The position numbers were made by a program, and so were the translations under genes. From Panorpa germanica (taxonomy: Eukaryota; Arthropoda; Insecta; Mecoptera; Panorpidae): 64,000 nucleotides of DNA. The stretch is taken from NCBI GenBank assembly GCA_963678705.1, contig OY783220.1, positions 7,213,001 to 7,277,000 on the forward strand. The letters run 5' to 3'. Below the pieces are notes generated by a model that did not search any database, was not told where the DNA came from, and saw nothing but the letters and a program-made list of their open reading frames with translations. This document shows positions 44,886-57,464 of this stretch, in pieces; positions within the stretch are counted from its first letter, which is position 1; each line of letters opens with the position of its first letter.

Positions 44886-46489
44886 TATATATATTATAAA
44901 AATATAAAAATAGAACAGACAATTTTTTAAGGGTAAGCATCCACAGATCGCACCGAAACTATAGGCTTTATTAAATAAAACATGAAATGTCTTACCGTAA
45001 TTAAACCTAATCTGTCGCAACCTCATTTAGCGTTGTCTCTGTTTATTAAACTATTTCAAATTGTGTCAATCTTTCAAAAACTAAAAAGAGCCTATGTGTG
45101 TGTAAAAAAAGAGACAGTATGCGTCCGGCTTTATTATTTGTGCATTAAAATATACAGAAAGGTTTTCTTTTAATTTAGTTTATTTTATCTACGAGTTTCT
45201 TTGTTTTAGGTTCTTGTTTATTAGGCACAATTTTTGGGGCACCATCCAATTAGTATACTCGTATGGATTCAAACTCTACAATAAAAATTAATATTAATGT
45301 TCGTTTTAGGAAGTTTTAAGTGCATTTATCTAATATCTAAGTAATCTAAAACTTAAAACGAATTCGTATGGTCCCATAAATAATGAAATCAATTATCATA
45401 AATTTTCGATAAATTAACGAAATGATAAAATTTGTTACAAATCGCATTTCATAAAAATCGCTAAACTTATCGTTGTATAAATATTATTTAAATAAATATA
45501 AAGGCACCGTTAAAAAGATAAGTTAACTTTCAATATTTAAATCCGGATTTTAAACATTTTATAACATACTATATGTTAAATATATCAATGGCTCTCAAAC
45601 ATTTAGACATATATTTAATTTTAAAAATTTGATTTTCTGTGATATATCATTTAAGACAGGATCGCACCTCTAGGAATTAAATTTCGGTAAAAAAGTGTTC
45701 GGCGTTTTTATATATATATGTATTTAACATTTTATAATTCCATTTTACAAATTTCTAAATATTTAAATAATTCACTAATTAATAAGAAAAGAATATTAAC
45801 ACTTCCATATAAGAGTAGTTTTCTCACCATGAGTTTTTTTAATAAACATTTCTAAAGTAATAAACCAATAAAAGAGTCACTGGTAGCATAAGTCTTAGGC
45901 GAAGATAAGAAATTGTGTCTTATTATTTCTTTAGTTAGAGAATCCGGCTTCTAGAAAGTATTTAAAATCCCAAAAATGAAATTCTGTAAGTTTAAAAATA
46001 TTATTTACTTATAGAAAACGATTTCAACCATTTTACTATATTATTCAATTATTTTCTATTAGATTTATTTTTGCTTTATTAGCTAGTCAAGTCCATGAGC
46101 TGCGTTTCATATGAGTGTTTTTCTGTTATATTAATTTAACCAAATACAGCCACGTACAACGCAGCTCATGAAGTATACTCGCCAAGTCACGCACAGTAGA
46201 TAGGCTAGCTTTAGATCGCGCTAATCAGTGATTCTTAATGACGATGAATCAACCGGAATGAAACTCACCACGTCCTGTGACTAAAGATTGACTAATTATA
46301 ATGTTAAAGAAATCTACAGACAGGAGAAAAACAATAAGGTGCATACAACATACAACATACAATAATGAAGTATAGACTTTTTCCAAATACAAATACCAAG
46401 ACAAAAATATTTTTCAAATTTTACTTCTTAACTACATAATACACTTATAACATTACAATCTGAAAAAAATTAAATATCAGTAAAAAGGA
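44886..46489. other. unassigned AT-rich DNA
   Basis: Only the 13-bp inverted pair at 46094-46170 stands out. Confidence 0.5.
46094..46170. repeat. perfect 13-bp inverted repeat, 51-bp loop
   Basis: CATGAGCTGCGTT at 46094-46106 is exactly opposed by AACGCAGCTCATG at 46158-46170. Confidence 0.85.
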
Positions 46490-46680
46490 ATCAGGTATAT
46501 CAGTGAAAAGAAGGTAGAGAGGAGCAGGGAAGGAAAGATGTAGATGGCGGAGATACAGAGAAGAATGGAGGAGGAAGAGAAACAGGAGAAGAATCGAGGA
46601 GTATAGAATAGTTAAGTGGAGAACAGAAAGTATGACACGAGGAGCAGAAGGAAAAGATTCCATTAATTTAAGTTAAAGTA
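46490..46680 (+). mobile_element. LINE R 3' fragment
   Basis: The A/G-rich plus strand, with GATGTAGATGGCGGAGATA and AACAGGAGAAGAAT, corresponds to the GGATGGCGGAAATAGTAAGA tail of the LINE at 51515-52385. It is too decayed for a frame; a 72-codon minus frame here is antisense. Confidence 0.45.
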
Positions 46681-48664
46681 GCTTTTTTTAGCTTTATATA
46701 GTTTTAAATCAATTTAATACTTGTAATTAATGATTTTGTGTGAGAAGAATGTAAATCCGCATGTGTAATACATTTTATATTGTGTAAATAAAACGCAATT
46801 ATTACATAAAACGTTTATATAAACAACAATATTCGTTATAAAAATTTAAAAAATTATAAAAAATGATATTATGTTTGAGAAACACTGTTTTAAATATGAG
46901 AACATAGATTTTCATTCAGATTTCTGGTAATTCTTATCTTTTATACTGTTATTTATAGTGTTGGCATCATCAGACATCGGTTCAGACCGTAAAGCAAAAC
47001 GACGTATTGATACAAGAAAAGATTTTGTATTTAAATGATTCACTGAAATTATCTGTAATATTCATACATTTTTATATACAGTCACTAGAATAGCGCAGTA
47101 CATAAGAATGTTAAAGCATTGACACTGGGCTGATTTGTTATCGTAGTAATGCTAAATTTTGTGTTTAAGGATTTAAAAGATTTAAGCAAATATTAAACCG
47201 GAATTAGAAATACCGAGGTTTAATTTGGGTCAGACTTAAATTGATGATTTTTGTTTAGGATAAAGGTTCAAGTTGTTAAGTAAATACGTATATTACAACT
47301 ACTGAATATTATAATTTGATTAATAAACATATAATTGATAATGTAAAGTATTTTTTGTTTCTACATATATTTATTAATTAGCAATGTAGCGCACATCCCA
47401 AGGTTCATATTCTACTTTTCACTCTTGTTACCTTACTACAAGCTAATTCCAGTAGTACATTACGTTACATTTATAAATAAGGTATTAGCAAATCATCAAT
47501 CAATAATTGTTGATAGTTCATTTTCACTGTGCTTTTGTTTTAAGACGTATTAATTGTATTTCATGTAATTCATAATGAGAGGAATGGAGGAATGCAATGT
47601 CCATGACACATCATTGTTTAAATACAATGATCCGTTATCAAACAACACATAGAATAAATTAATCAGAATATATCAAGTAATTAATATTAAAATAAAAAGT
47701 ACAGATTTATACAATTTTTTAAAACTTTCCCATTTTTTATTATAACAATCTTGATGGCCTGTTAAAAGATATACCTAATACTAAATTCAAATATATATAT
47801 CTCTATCTCTGTTACACCTTCATTATTTCTACGTTATTGTAGCTTTAACATATAATTCTTATCATTCATCTCCATCGTACATCTATCTATCTTATTCACT
47901 CTGTTTTGTTGTCTATATATTTGCTATCTCTTGTATTTTGTCTCTGTCTTTCTAGTGATGTCTGTTGTGAACTCGGTTGGTTCTCATTTTATCAATGACT
48001 AATGGCTGGCTAGATGAGCAATTGATTAGGTCCCCATTCCCGGAATGCGAAACTTCGTTTGCCCGTAGTATATAACCATATATACTTATATATATATATA
48101 TACGAATGTAGCATAGTAACTTTAAATGAGACTAACTCCAAGTCTTTTATTTTAAAATGCTGTTTATTTTAAAATTATCAAACAGTATGGTTTTTTGAAA
48201 TTATTGTATTTCTTTTAACGATATTGTGTATGTGTTAATAGAGTACGAGATCTAAAAGCTGTAATCACCTACAAAGGGATGTAAGTGACAAAAGTAAAAT
48301 TCTTCAGAAAACGAGTGTATAGTTAACATCATATAGGCGTTTTCGTTCAGTAGGTTTTATAATTCACGTAAAATCTGTCCAAGTTTTCGCGTATATCTCT
48401 GTGCCACTAAATAGTTTAGTACATCTTCTATCGTTTGCGCTGGTTATCTCAAATTTTCAAAATTTGTCACTTACATCGCCCTTTCCTTCTAGACGGCTGA
48501 CATACGTGTTCGATCGGCGTGCACGATCATTCGGCGAATCTCCTGTTTACACGTCTACGTCTCAACTATTGAAACATTCATTTAAATAAAATAAAAGTTA
48601 TGTTATTACAAGTACTTGTTTACTATAACATAATACTTGTCAAAAATAGTTAATTATGAGTAAT
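46681..48664. other. unassigned DNA
   Basis: A short (TA)n is at about 48082-48101. A GC-richer patch at 48475-48560 is open on the plus strand for part of a 62-codon frame but is not recognised. Confidence 0.45.
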
Positions 48665-48985
48665 GTTTTATTATTAATTGTTTGCCTTTTGGCTTTACAA
48701 TCTACATTAATATTTCTTATAGCATTTCACAGAACTTAAAATTAATCTTAACTATTCTAGATCTTTCTCTTTCCCACAATATTTTCTGCTTCTTCTTCTC
48801 TTTACCCTCTCCATTCCTTTTCTCTACACCTCCTTCCTTCTCACCATTTCCTGCTCTCTCTCTCACTTTTTACCTTGCTTGACCCCTCTCGACAAACCCT
48901 CTATTAACTTTGCACTATTCTTTCTTCCTTTCAGACTTCATTTCCCCTTTCCTGCTCTTTATCTCTATCACTCTCTTCAGACATA
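48665..48985 (-). mobile_element. LINE R 3' fragment
   Basis: ATTGTTTGCCTTTTGGCTTT at the left is the complement of the LINE R 3' signature. CTTAACTATTCTAGAT and AGACAAACCCTCTATTA match the tails at 31850-32100. Coding sequence is lost. Confidence 0.6.
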
Positions 48986-50594
48986 AACAATAATGGGTAA
49001 TAAAGCTTCTAAATACGTTAATACCGAACATTGGAGGTTATGTTTTAATGTCATAGTCGTGTGGACGGACATTAAAATTCGGACATTTTGATCTCTTCTA
49101 TTTACCGATACTAACTCAAAAGTGAACGTCTTCGTGTATAGATTTTAAATGTTTGCCGAATGAGCACGAACTTTATGTGAACACATGTGCGTAGAGAAAA
49201 GCCGAATATTCGGATCAGAACAATCAGCTACAAAGAGACCAAGTCTACTTATTCTGTATTTACATGTTGATAGCAAAAACCTGTCTCAACTCGTATTTGT
49301 TTGTTATAATCAAATAACCACTTTGTCCTTCTAGGATTAATGGGCCCCAGATGAAATTTTTAGTGCGACAAAGAACTGACTACCCATCCCTCGCCCCCAC
49401 CCCACACTTCCAACTAACATACTGCGAATTTTTCATAATGTTTTTGAAATTTCTTTTATACTTGTTCCTAAAAAAGAAATTGCTTCTATTTAAAAAAAAA
49501 GACAAAACGTGCTGAAACAATTTTTATCGTGGCGCAGGTCACTAGACACGTGCCTAAGTTGTCTATGCTTAAAAGCAGTCCCGTAATAGCAATTCCAAGT
49601 TATCTATCAGAGTATTCCAGAAATAGATTTAAAGAACTGTTGTTGAAAGTTAATTTAAAGGGTATATATTCGTGTTAAAGATTTTCCATATTTTAAATTT
49701 CAATTCCAAAACGAATATTTTTTAAATTACGCAGCATCAGTAACTTCTGCGCAGCGGCCCCCAGAACTCCGCCAGCTACAGTTAGATTTACAATTACTGT
49801 CAACATCACGATATGTACGCAAAGCATTACTGATAACATAGATTATCTCTTATCAGGTCGTAATCTTTTATTGTAATAAAAATTCCACGTATCGATCCAT
49901 GGATAAATAAAATAAAATCTAAAAAGATAAAAAAATGAGATAATATGATGTTTAAAAATAAAAATTTCTTAGAGAATTCATTAAAATATGTTTACTTAAA
50001 AAATAAGTATCCACACCAAAGTACGGCTACGGTAGATAAATGATATATTTGATGATAAAGAATTAGCTGGCCAAGGCAACGCAACTCTAAAGCTTCAGTC
50101 ATATGATTTGCTGATCTTTTAGTTTGATTTATATATTGATAACATTTTATTTTGATAATATTTATTTAATCTTTAGTTATGTTGCGGTAATTAGTTTTTG
50201 ACATAATTAAATATGTGAAATAACTGAATCTTACATAAGCCTATACATTAGGATCCATCCGGTTGCTAACCTGGAATTGATTTTGGAGTTTGAACACTAT
50301 GGTTTAAAAAGTTAATTAGGAATGGAGTCTAACCACTAGCACACGAGTTTAGTTTTCTGAGATTATATACTCGTATAATTAATACCTAAATGTTTCTGTT
50401 ACATTAACATTACATAAATTATATGTTTGTGTTTTCGGGGCAACATCCTATATTCTATAGATTGGGGATACAAAGTCGTTAATATTTGAAATTGGTTTTT
50501 AAAACCTTCTAAGAATCAGTTGCAAGTTATCCTATGGATTATCTTACCGTTTACATAAGAGATTAATTTTGTTATGTTATCATAACCATCTTGG
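48986..50594. other. unassigned DNA
   Basis: No repeat family or gene recognised. A C-rich patch lies near 49386-49402. Confidence 0.5.
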
Positions 50595-50599
50595 CGCTG

Positions 50600-50815
50600 T
50601 AGCCCATGTAGAGCGCTGGCCTCATTTCATTTCTTTCCCATTCTCTCCAATTCCAATTTATCACACTCTTCTCTTTAGATCTACTTCACTTCCTCTTTCC
50701 ACCTAGTCCTCGGTCTTTCACGCACTCTTCCACTCCCTGGATTCCATTCTAGTTTCTTAGCGGTTCATTTTTTATCCATTCTTTCTACATGTCTTTTCTT
50801 TCTTGAAGGGCTTTC
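50600..50815 (-). pseudogene. LINE ORF2 tail fragment, family S
   Basis: The minus strand reads HVERMDKK, a stop, TAKKLEWNPGSGRVRERPRT, then RWKEEVK and, after stops, CDKLELERMGKK. The GHVERM...GRPR.RW.EEV pattern is the usual tail of LINE-like reverse transcriptases (Jockey/R1/CR1-like set). It matches 11925-12125. Confidence 0.65.
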
Positions 50816-50935
50816 ATTATTGTTCTTCTAATTTATGTCACTATTCTCAATATCTGCCATATATTTCCGTTAGATAAACCTTAAATACGCGTAACTATGA
50901 TATAACGTTACCACTGCGCCACTTATGGCGTTCAC

Positions 50936-51180
50936 AGATAAACAATTTGGTGAAGTGTCCTGTTTTGTGACGGTTCCATCACTATTGCACTTCCATTATA
51001 GTTAGAATCAACTTTATCTTCATTTCTATTTCGACAGTGAAGTAGTTTCGCCATTTATAGCCGATAAAATATATATTTCATATGAACGACTATGAGAAAC
51101 AGAACTGAAAATGAACTCTTTCCTGACAAAAAAATCATACGCATCTTAGATATGATGGCAAAGTGACTCCAAAATGTGTA
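50936..51180 (-). repeat. repeat Q, copy 2
   Basis: AAACAATTTGGTGAAGTGTC, CTGTTTTGTGAC and ATCAACTTTATCTTCATTT lie on the left. AAAGTGACTCCAAAATGTG lies at about 51160. They are separated by about 110 bp absent from copy 1. Inverted relative to 43196-43318. Confidence 0.55.
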
Positions 51181-51231
51181 CTGGGAGTATTCCAGCTACT
51201 TTGGTTTATATTTAATTGAAATCAAATGCTA

Positions 51232-51500
51232 CATATTTTAGCACTAATTAGTACTATAAATACTCTTGTGTCAGCTGTGATTTCAACCCAGACGTGGTCA
51301 TGACACCACGCAGAGGAAAAGAAGTGTACATGTATCAGAGATGCTGATTCGAAGGTTATGGATCACAGGACAAATATCTGAAGGACAACTGTTGAACATG
51401 GGAGTTCGAGTTAAAGGAATATTGGTCACAGATTCGGCAATGGAACTTCGACACATACAGATCCGACATATACATATTCGATTAGAATTGATTATTAATA
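51232..51500 (+). repeat. repeat H, copy 2
   Basis: It shares CTATAAATACTCTTGTGTCA-type and ATGACACCACGCAGAGGAAA blocks with 55915-56140. It shares the ACATACAGATCCGACATATA block with 10395-10425. In one frame it reads RRLWITGQISEGQLL, where copy 3 reads RNLWTRERVSEGLAL. The protein-level likeness in one frame hints at a coding origin. Confidence 0.65.
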
Positions 51501-51514
51501 AATTAATGTTATAT

Positions 51515-52385
51515 GTTGTTGTTTATTGTTTATTGTTCGCCTTTCGGCTTTACAATCTACATTCTTAATACATTTCATATACTTCAACTTACAATTAAAT
51601 TTACATTATTCTCAGCTTATTTATTCTCCTGTTTTTTCTTTCCTTCTTACTATTTCCGCCATCCACCTCTTTCCTTCACTGCCTCCCTTTAATAGCTGGC
51701 CAATATTCCTTTCGCTCGCTACTTTTTCCTTACACTCAAACTTAATGTGCTCCAGTGTTTCGTCCTCCGCTCCGCACACTCTACACTTTCTTTACTCACT
51801 ACTTTCCCAGTATCTGTTTCCTTTTTCCTCATTTCCCAATCTAAACCTTGCTGTTCTTCTTATGTGTTTTATGTCTTTTTCTATAAGGTACTGAGGCACA
51901 TTATTTTCCCATAACCTTTTATATCTTTTATTGTAGTTACTTTTTTCTATTTTTCCCATTCTCTCCTGCTGTTGTATCTCCTTATCCCTAGCTACTCTTC
52001 CACACTTGCGCCTCCTTCTCTTCTCCTCTCTGCCTCCTCGACCGCCATTCCATTCCTTTCAAAGTACTCCTTTCTCTTTTTTAGACCTCCTCCCCCCCAT
52101 TCTTTATGCTATCCTCTCTTATTTTCTTTAAAATTTTGCTTTCCGCTCTGGTCAATTTCTCCTCGTATTTTACTGCTCTTTCCCCTGTTTTAATTCGTAT
52201 CTTATCGCTTTTTAGCTCCTCCATAACCATGTGTCCTGGCGTGCACCTGTCCAGCCCTACTAACCATTTAATATATCTCACCTGTTATTCTTTCCAACTT
52301 TTCTTGCTCCTTCCACCCCCAAACCTCTGCTCCATACAACATCATACTGGCTATCAGTCTGTCAAACATCCATATTCTCTTTTGT
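51515..52385 (-). mobile_element. LINE R, 871-bp 5'-truncated insertion, 13-bp duplication
   Basis: ATTAATGTTATAT stands at 51502-51514 and 52386-52398. Reading the minus strand, the insert starts inside ORF2 and ends with AAAGCCGAAAGGCGAACAAT and an AACAATAAACAAC tail. Both features show target-primed retrotransposition. It sits just beyond repeat H copy 2. Confidence 0.92.
51640..52385 (-). pseudogene. LINE R ORF2 C-terminus
   Basis: The minus strand reads RIWMFDRLIASMMLYGAEVW GWKEQEKLER. After a frameshift near 52275 it continues YIKWLVGLDRCTPGHMVMEE, then RIKTGERAVKYEEKL, stops at 52081-52083, and continues with KEYFERNGMAVEEAERR and NVPQYLIEKDIKHIRRTARF. Near its end is CRVCGAEDETLEHIKFEC, a C-x2-C-x8-H-x4-C zinc knuckle (51732-51785), as found at the end of R1/Jockey-group ORF2 proteins. 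The reverse-transcriptase core is missing through 5' truncation. Frameshifts and stops make it dead. Confidence 0.85.
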
Positions 52386-52398
52386 ATTAATGTTATAT

Positions 52399-53300
52399 AA
52401 TTATTAACATTTAATTGAGAGAAGACTAACATTAATCTGAATGAATTAAAAAAAAAAGAAAATCAAACAAAGACGTGCTACAGCAAACGTAGAACGACGG
52501 AGAATCAGTGTGAGCGTCCAATGAAAACACAGGGATTAGCTCGTTGTTACCTCGAGATAAGATTTTGTTTGTTCGATAAGTTATTTTTGGTAACGTATAA
52601 TATTAGGGGACATTTTGATTCATATCACTAAATATAAATCTGATTTTAATCTCTTCTTTTAGGTATTTTATTTGATCAATCAATACAAATCATCGATCAT
52701 AAATATTATTATTTAAATATAATGTAATTTAAAAATGTCACAACAAATATTAATTAAGAAATGCCGCCGGCCGGTATTAATCGTCTTGTTGTGTCAATAC
52801 TGGAACTGGAACTGGAAGACAACCGCGCGATTCCAGTACGACAACGAGGGACGGTGTGGAATGACGTTACTTTTACGGTCTTCAAACATTTTTTGAAAAC
52901 AAGATAAGTACTGGTTGATTTAACGATAAGAAATAATATTGTTTGCTCTTTGAGTCACAATTTAAATAATAATTATATTGAATTATTTTAAACAGTGTAG
53001 GTTTTTGTTTCCTTGGTATTTTTATACATCCGATTTGATTAGTTCAACATTAAATCGATATTTAAAGCTGGGTGCAGATAATCTAAAGCAGTGTATCCGC
53101 TAAGAAGACATTGTCATTAAAGGTTCAATGTAAATTTGTTATTTCCAATAAGCAATACTCGAAATCACACTAAATTCAAATAAACGAACTTGAATTGCAA
53201 AGTCGAAATTTCCAGCGAAAACAAAAGACGAGCCATGTCGAGCCGTTCTATAGAATTTTTAACAGTACCATAACAGTGTCATATTGTGAGGTATTTGTAT
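52399..53300. other. unassigned DNA with GC-rich patch
   Basis: The patch at 52760-52870 holds GCCGCCGGCCGG, a TGGAAC triple and TACTGGAA/TTCCAGTA as an inverted pair. It could be an exon or promoter, but no frame or motif supports that. Confidence 0.4.
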
Positions 53301-53304
53301 GTAT

Positions 53305-53350
53305 GTATGTATTTAAATACTTTTGAAAAGTATTTGTGCACATCTCTGCT
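53305..53350 (-). repeat. hAT-like terminal fragment P, copy 1
   Basis: Read on the minus strand: CAGAGATGTGCACAAATACT, then TTTCAAAAGTATTTAAATAC. CAGAGATG starts are common in hAT elements. The same block is at 54186-54226 (plus) and 59343-59382 (minus). Opposite ends were not found. Confidence 0.5.
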
Positions 53351-54185
53351 CATGATGTTCACCATCAAAAGCATAACGTTATTGCCCTGCGACCTAGAAA
53401 CACAGTCGCTCAAACTAATTTCAAATCAGTTTAGTTTCATTCGAGCTTGTGCGTTCTCTCACTCACAACACAGTTCCGTTCTCATTCGGTTTGGGCAGAT
53501 TCGGGGGTCGCGTTTGCAATCAGTCGACCCATGTAAGAACGGCCTAAGATTATAGACGATTAGTCATCATTGAACAAACCATTTCCCCAATTTGAATACT
53601 TTTTACAATAATATTTATCCACTGCACTAAGACCAGACCCCACAAAACTTTTAGCTACGTACCTCATGCCTTATTGCGGCACTGACTTTACAAATGCACT
53701 AATACTAAAAAAGAAAACAATGGCATCATTTCAATGCCGAATCCCGCCAGTCGCTGGTCTGCGCTTCACGAAATAAGATGAACAAGATAAATTTTATCAT
53801 TTTTATATACATATACACTATACACATACTGTTTAATATACAACATATAAAAAAATAATTACACAGAAAAATAAAACTTCAATGGTTTTGAAATTTAAAT
53901 GAATGTTATTACGGAGTGTTAATCTTAAAGTACGGAAGTAGCCAAATTAAGAGATAGAGAATTTGATCAAATTTATAGATAAAATTTATTTAAACTCAAG
54001 TCAAGATAAGTTCAAGGTATAGTTAAATATAATGACAGATAACTTTACGGCATGAATTAAAAATTTCTATGCGTATAAAATATTACTAAGACTATATTTA
54101 TGTTTTTAGTTACGTAATCACATTATTTTCAAGTTTTTTCCTGATTGTTTTTATATTCACGAAGTTAAGGAAATAATAATAAAAC
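53351..54185. other. unassigned DNA
   Basis: A GC-richer stretch at 53385-53555 is open for 89 codons from 53286, but the frame begins in the P fragment and its product is not recognised. Confidence 0.4.
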
Positions 54186-54226
54186 CAGAGATGTGCACAA
54201 ATCGTTTTCAAAAGCATTTAAATACC
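54186..54226 (+). repeat. hAT-like terminal fragment P, copy 2
   Basis: CAGAGATGTGCACAAATCGT then TTTCAAAAGCATTTAAATAC; diverged from the other two. Confidence 0.5.
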
Positions 54227-54739
54227 TCGTAAGGAAAAAAAAATACAAAATACGTATTTTAAAAATACTTTTGAGAAAATAGATGTATATGTGTATTCAT
54301 ATTCTAGCTAGACCTAAAACAAATCATGAAAACCTAATGATATAAGCACTGACGCCATTTTAAATGATTTGACATCGATTTTATAGGAAAATCAAGATAA
54401 ATTTAATGACGATTATTTTGATAAAACATCAAGTTTTACTAATAATACACAAATAACATTATGTGATATAATATTAAATGTAAATAAATAAAATGTTATC
54501 TGATCTGATAAGGTTCGGAGATTCATTACCGATAATCGAAACTAGTATATCAGGTTTGTATAGACTCGCATCACACGTATGGCTAATGACAAGGTTGTGC
54601 ATGTATTAGTTTCTATTTACTTGAATTGTGCAATAGCTTAAATGCCGTTTTCATTAATTCAAGTTTTACTAACATTGTATATTGTAGTGAATTTTGGAAG
54701 GTCTCTGTTTTAGTTGTACTAGCGTTTACCACGTCTGCT
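54227..54739. other. unassigned AT-rich DNA
   Basis: Nothing recognised. Confidence 0.5.
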
Positions 54740-55112
54740 CTTTATATATTTAATTTAAGTACAAAAAAATAATTTGATAATTTATTTCAAACTTTAATTC
54801 CATTTTTAAATTTAAATATTTCGTTTGAATTGTAATTGTATTTCACATAAATATGATTTTTTAAAGAGTGTAATTTTAATAACAGTTGCAATTTTAGAAA
54901 TATTGTAGCACAATTTTTGAAATTTTTTTTTTTTTTTCATTAATTAGATACTTAATTATTACAAAATCTAAAATTTCACTTTCGTTTAAAGTTCCCTTTT
55001 GAGTTGCCTAATTTTCTCAACTTATAAAATGGTATTTTGGAAAAATCCCAGGACGCCAAAATTCTAATATATTTTTCTTTACAAAATATTAAAATTTAAC
55101 AATAATTTCAAT
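54740..55112 (+). repeat. repeat D, fragment
   Basis: CCTAATTTTCTCAAC and GGACGCCAAAATTCTAATAT followed by TTTTTCTTTACAAAATA match 16500-16730. It abuts an A copy on the right. Confidence 0.45.
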
Positions 55113-55455
55113 AGTTGGTGACACTGACCAGAGATATTACAATTGAATTCTGATCAGATGAGCTAACGGTATATATTAGTTAAAACTACTTTCATTGTAG
55201 TGTGTGCCAACGACCAACACAATTGATGTTTGTAGTCGACATCACTGTGCATAATGTTAAGTTATTATAAAATTAGATAAAAAGGAATTAACAATTTAAA
55301 TAATAAACTTTAAATGTTGTTTCTTTGAATTCAGGTAGATAGTATGATTTAAATTAAACTGTGTACGTAAATTACTAAAATAAAAGACTTTGATTTCAGA
55401 AGCAACACATAAACACGTTTGATTAAAAATTTACAATTCCTAAAATGTCTTATAT
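55113..55455 (+). repeat. repeat A, copy 5
   Basis: Lacks the AAGAAATTATATTTCTT start; runs from AGTTGGTGACACTGACCAGA to ATTTACAATTCCTAAAATG. Confidence 0.8.
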
Positions 55456-55914
55456 GTACATAAAATATTATTAATTTTGTCTCTAAAAAATATTGCGAAT
55501 TAAAATTGTTGTGTTAACTTCGAAGAAATCTGCCGGCGTAATATTTTTGTCGCGTTGCTTGAATTCGCACTACTGAAACTCGCGTTATAAAGTCCCTAAT
55601 GTATATATATATATTGTGCAGAGCCATGTATTAGTACGTCTGACAGGCAACAAGTTGCTAGACAACCGAACGCGACAAGTAACACATACAAACTACATGT
55701 CCAATACACATAAACACCAATAGTAAAATGTACAAGCATATAAAGTTATGTAAAAAGGACAAATATATTAAAATGTTCTCGTTTTGTAGTTAAAGTACAA
55801 TGTACTTACTAAGTAGGTACAAATTTTCTGTCACACTGTTATCATTCACACAAACAAACAGAAGTAAGAGTATTAGTACCATTTTTCTTTAAGGAAATCA
55901 TAATAGGAGTATGA
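55456..55914. other. unassigned DNA
   Basis: A small (TA)n lies at about 55602-55614; nothing else recognised. Confidence 0.5.
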
Positions 55915-56140
55915 ATGTTAGCGCTATTTGGCTCTAAATACTCTCAGTGTGAGAGCTGTGTTTTCTACTCAGGTTTGCTATGACATCATGCAGAGAAACA
56001 GAGGTGCCTACTCATCAGATGTGCTATTTCGAAACTTATGGACCAGAGAACGCGTATCTGAAGGACTTGCACTTAGAGATTTGATATTTGAACTTCGAAA
56101 AATGAATATAATATTGACGTTTAATTGAGAGAACCTTAAC
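55915..56140 (+). repeat. repeat H, copy 3
   Basis: CTCTAAATACTCTCAGTGTG, ATGACATCATGCAGAGAAAC and AATTGAGAGAACCTTAACAT. A 66-codon frame from 55928 stays open through it, and its middle resembles the same frame in copy 2. No family is recognised; it may be a transposon-derived coding scrap. Confidence 0.65.
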
Positions 56141-56478
56141 ATGTATTATTTTATTAGTACTCGTGATATTATACAAAGTCAAGGTAAAATAATAAAAATA
56201 AATTCATTAATATGCTGATTCTCGCGCAACAAGATGGTGGAGAAGCCCGGTGTGTTGATCTCCATCTGAGACTTATAACGGACCACCCACACTTGGAGAA
56301 TAGTATAGTGATTCTGAAGATGGTATCTTTGATGCCTTATTATAATTCCTGCAGGGTTATTTGCAAAACCGGATGGATGCTGATGTTGATGCTGTTGATG
56401 GGTTAGAGATTTCTAGATTAATCAGTCTATTCTTACTCTACTTTTATATGAGATTCAAAAAGCAATCGTTGATTAGGG

Positions 56479-56555
<77 letters not shown>

Positions 56556-57464
56556 ACCATAAATAGATCAAAATAGTAATGTTGGTTTCACACCAGACAG
56601 ACAGTTTTGTTGTCAAAAAAATTAAACAAGTTATAGATTATAAAAAATATATTAATATAATATATACTTATTTTCAAGATGGTAGCCGAATGGGGGCGCA
56701 CTCTTCTGCGAAAATTCGCATTCAATTTCAGGTTTAACTCCTTTAAATGATGAACTAAAAAACTGCTGCTTCTATATTATTCGCACACGGTGAAAAATTA
56801 AAGTATTCACTATTCCATACTAAATTAATACCATTAATTCTAAAACATTTTATGGTACATATTGAAAGTTAAAGTTATGTAAAATATACTAATCAGCTAT
56901 AATAATGTTATGGAATGATGTAAATCAGGTTGAAACAGATTTATAGCTGTATAAAGTCGTTAAAATAAATGTAATCGTATTGGTTGGAAATCTGAGTGAC
57001 CAATTATTAATATGGCAATAAAATAGATAATTATAGATATAACTTGCGGAGTTATGACCTGCAGCAACTTTTGATTCTTGTGTGAATGTATAACAGTCAT
57101 ACGTGGAAGAATCGCCTACCACTAAAATAACAAGTAATCCTTAAGCTGTATTAAATGATAAAAATAGTTTAAACATTTTGGATAATGATTAAATTACCGC
57201 TTAAAAAGTTGAGTATAGAACTCTTTTCATTTTCACTAAATTTTAATTATATTTTAAGACTATATTTGGTTTCTTTCAAATATCTCTGCATTGGATGGTT
57301 CTATGACTTTGATAGTTATTATCAATCTTAAAGAGAACAAAATTTTGAACAAATTTCTCCTATTCAACTTGTTTCTAAATCCACTAACAGGCGCGCAGTA
57401 GCGGCAGGAAAATGGAGACATTTTTCCAATTTGGCGAAAAAATATTAAATTTAGTTTTCTAAAT
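56141..57464. other. unassigned DNA with (TA)n
   Basis: A stretch at 56212-56410 is GC-richer and partly open, with no recognised product and a TGATGTTGATGCTGTTGATG trinucleotide-like run. The (TA)n array is listed separately. Confidence 0.45.
56483..56552. repeat. (TA)n microsatellite
   Basis: About 34 uninterrupted TA units after CACA. Confidence 0.97.

Noticed and set aside
51526-51894. 122-codon plus frame
   Set aside because: It is antisense to the LINE R ORF2 tail, whose minus-strand reading has the real motifs.
56361-56576. 71-codon frame ending in an Ile-Tyr repeat
   Set aside because: It is the translation of the (TA)n array at 56483-56552.
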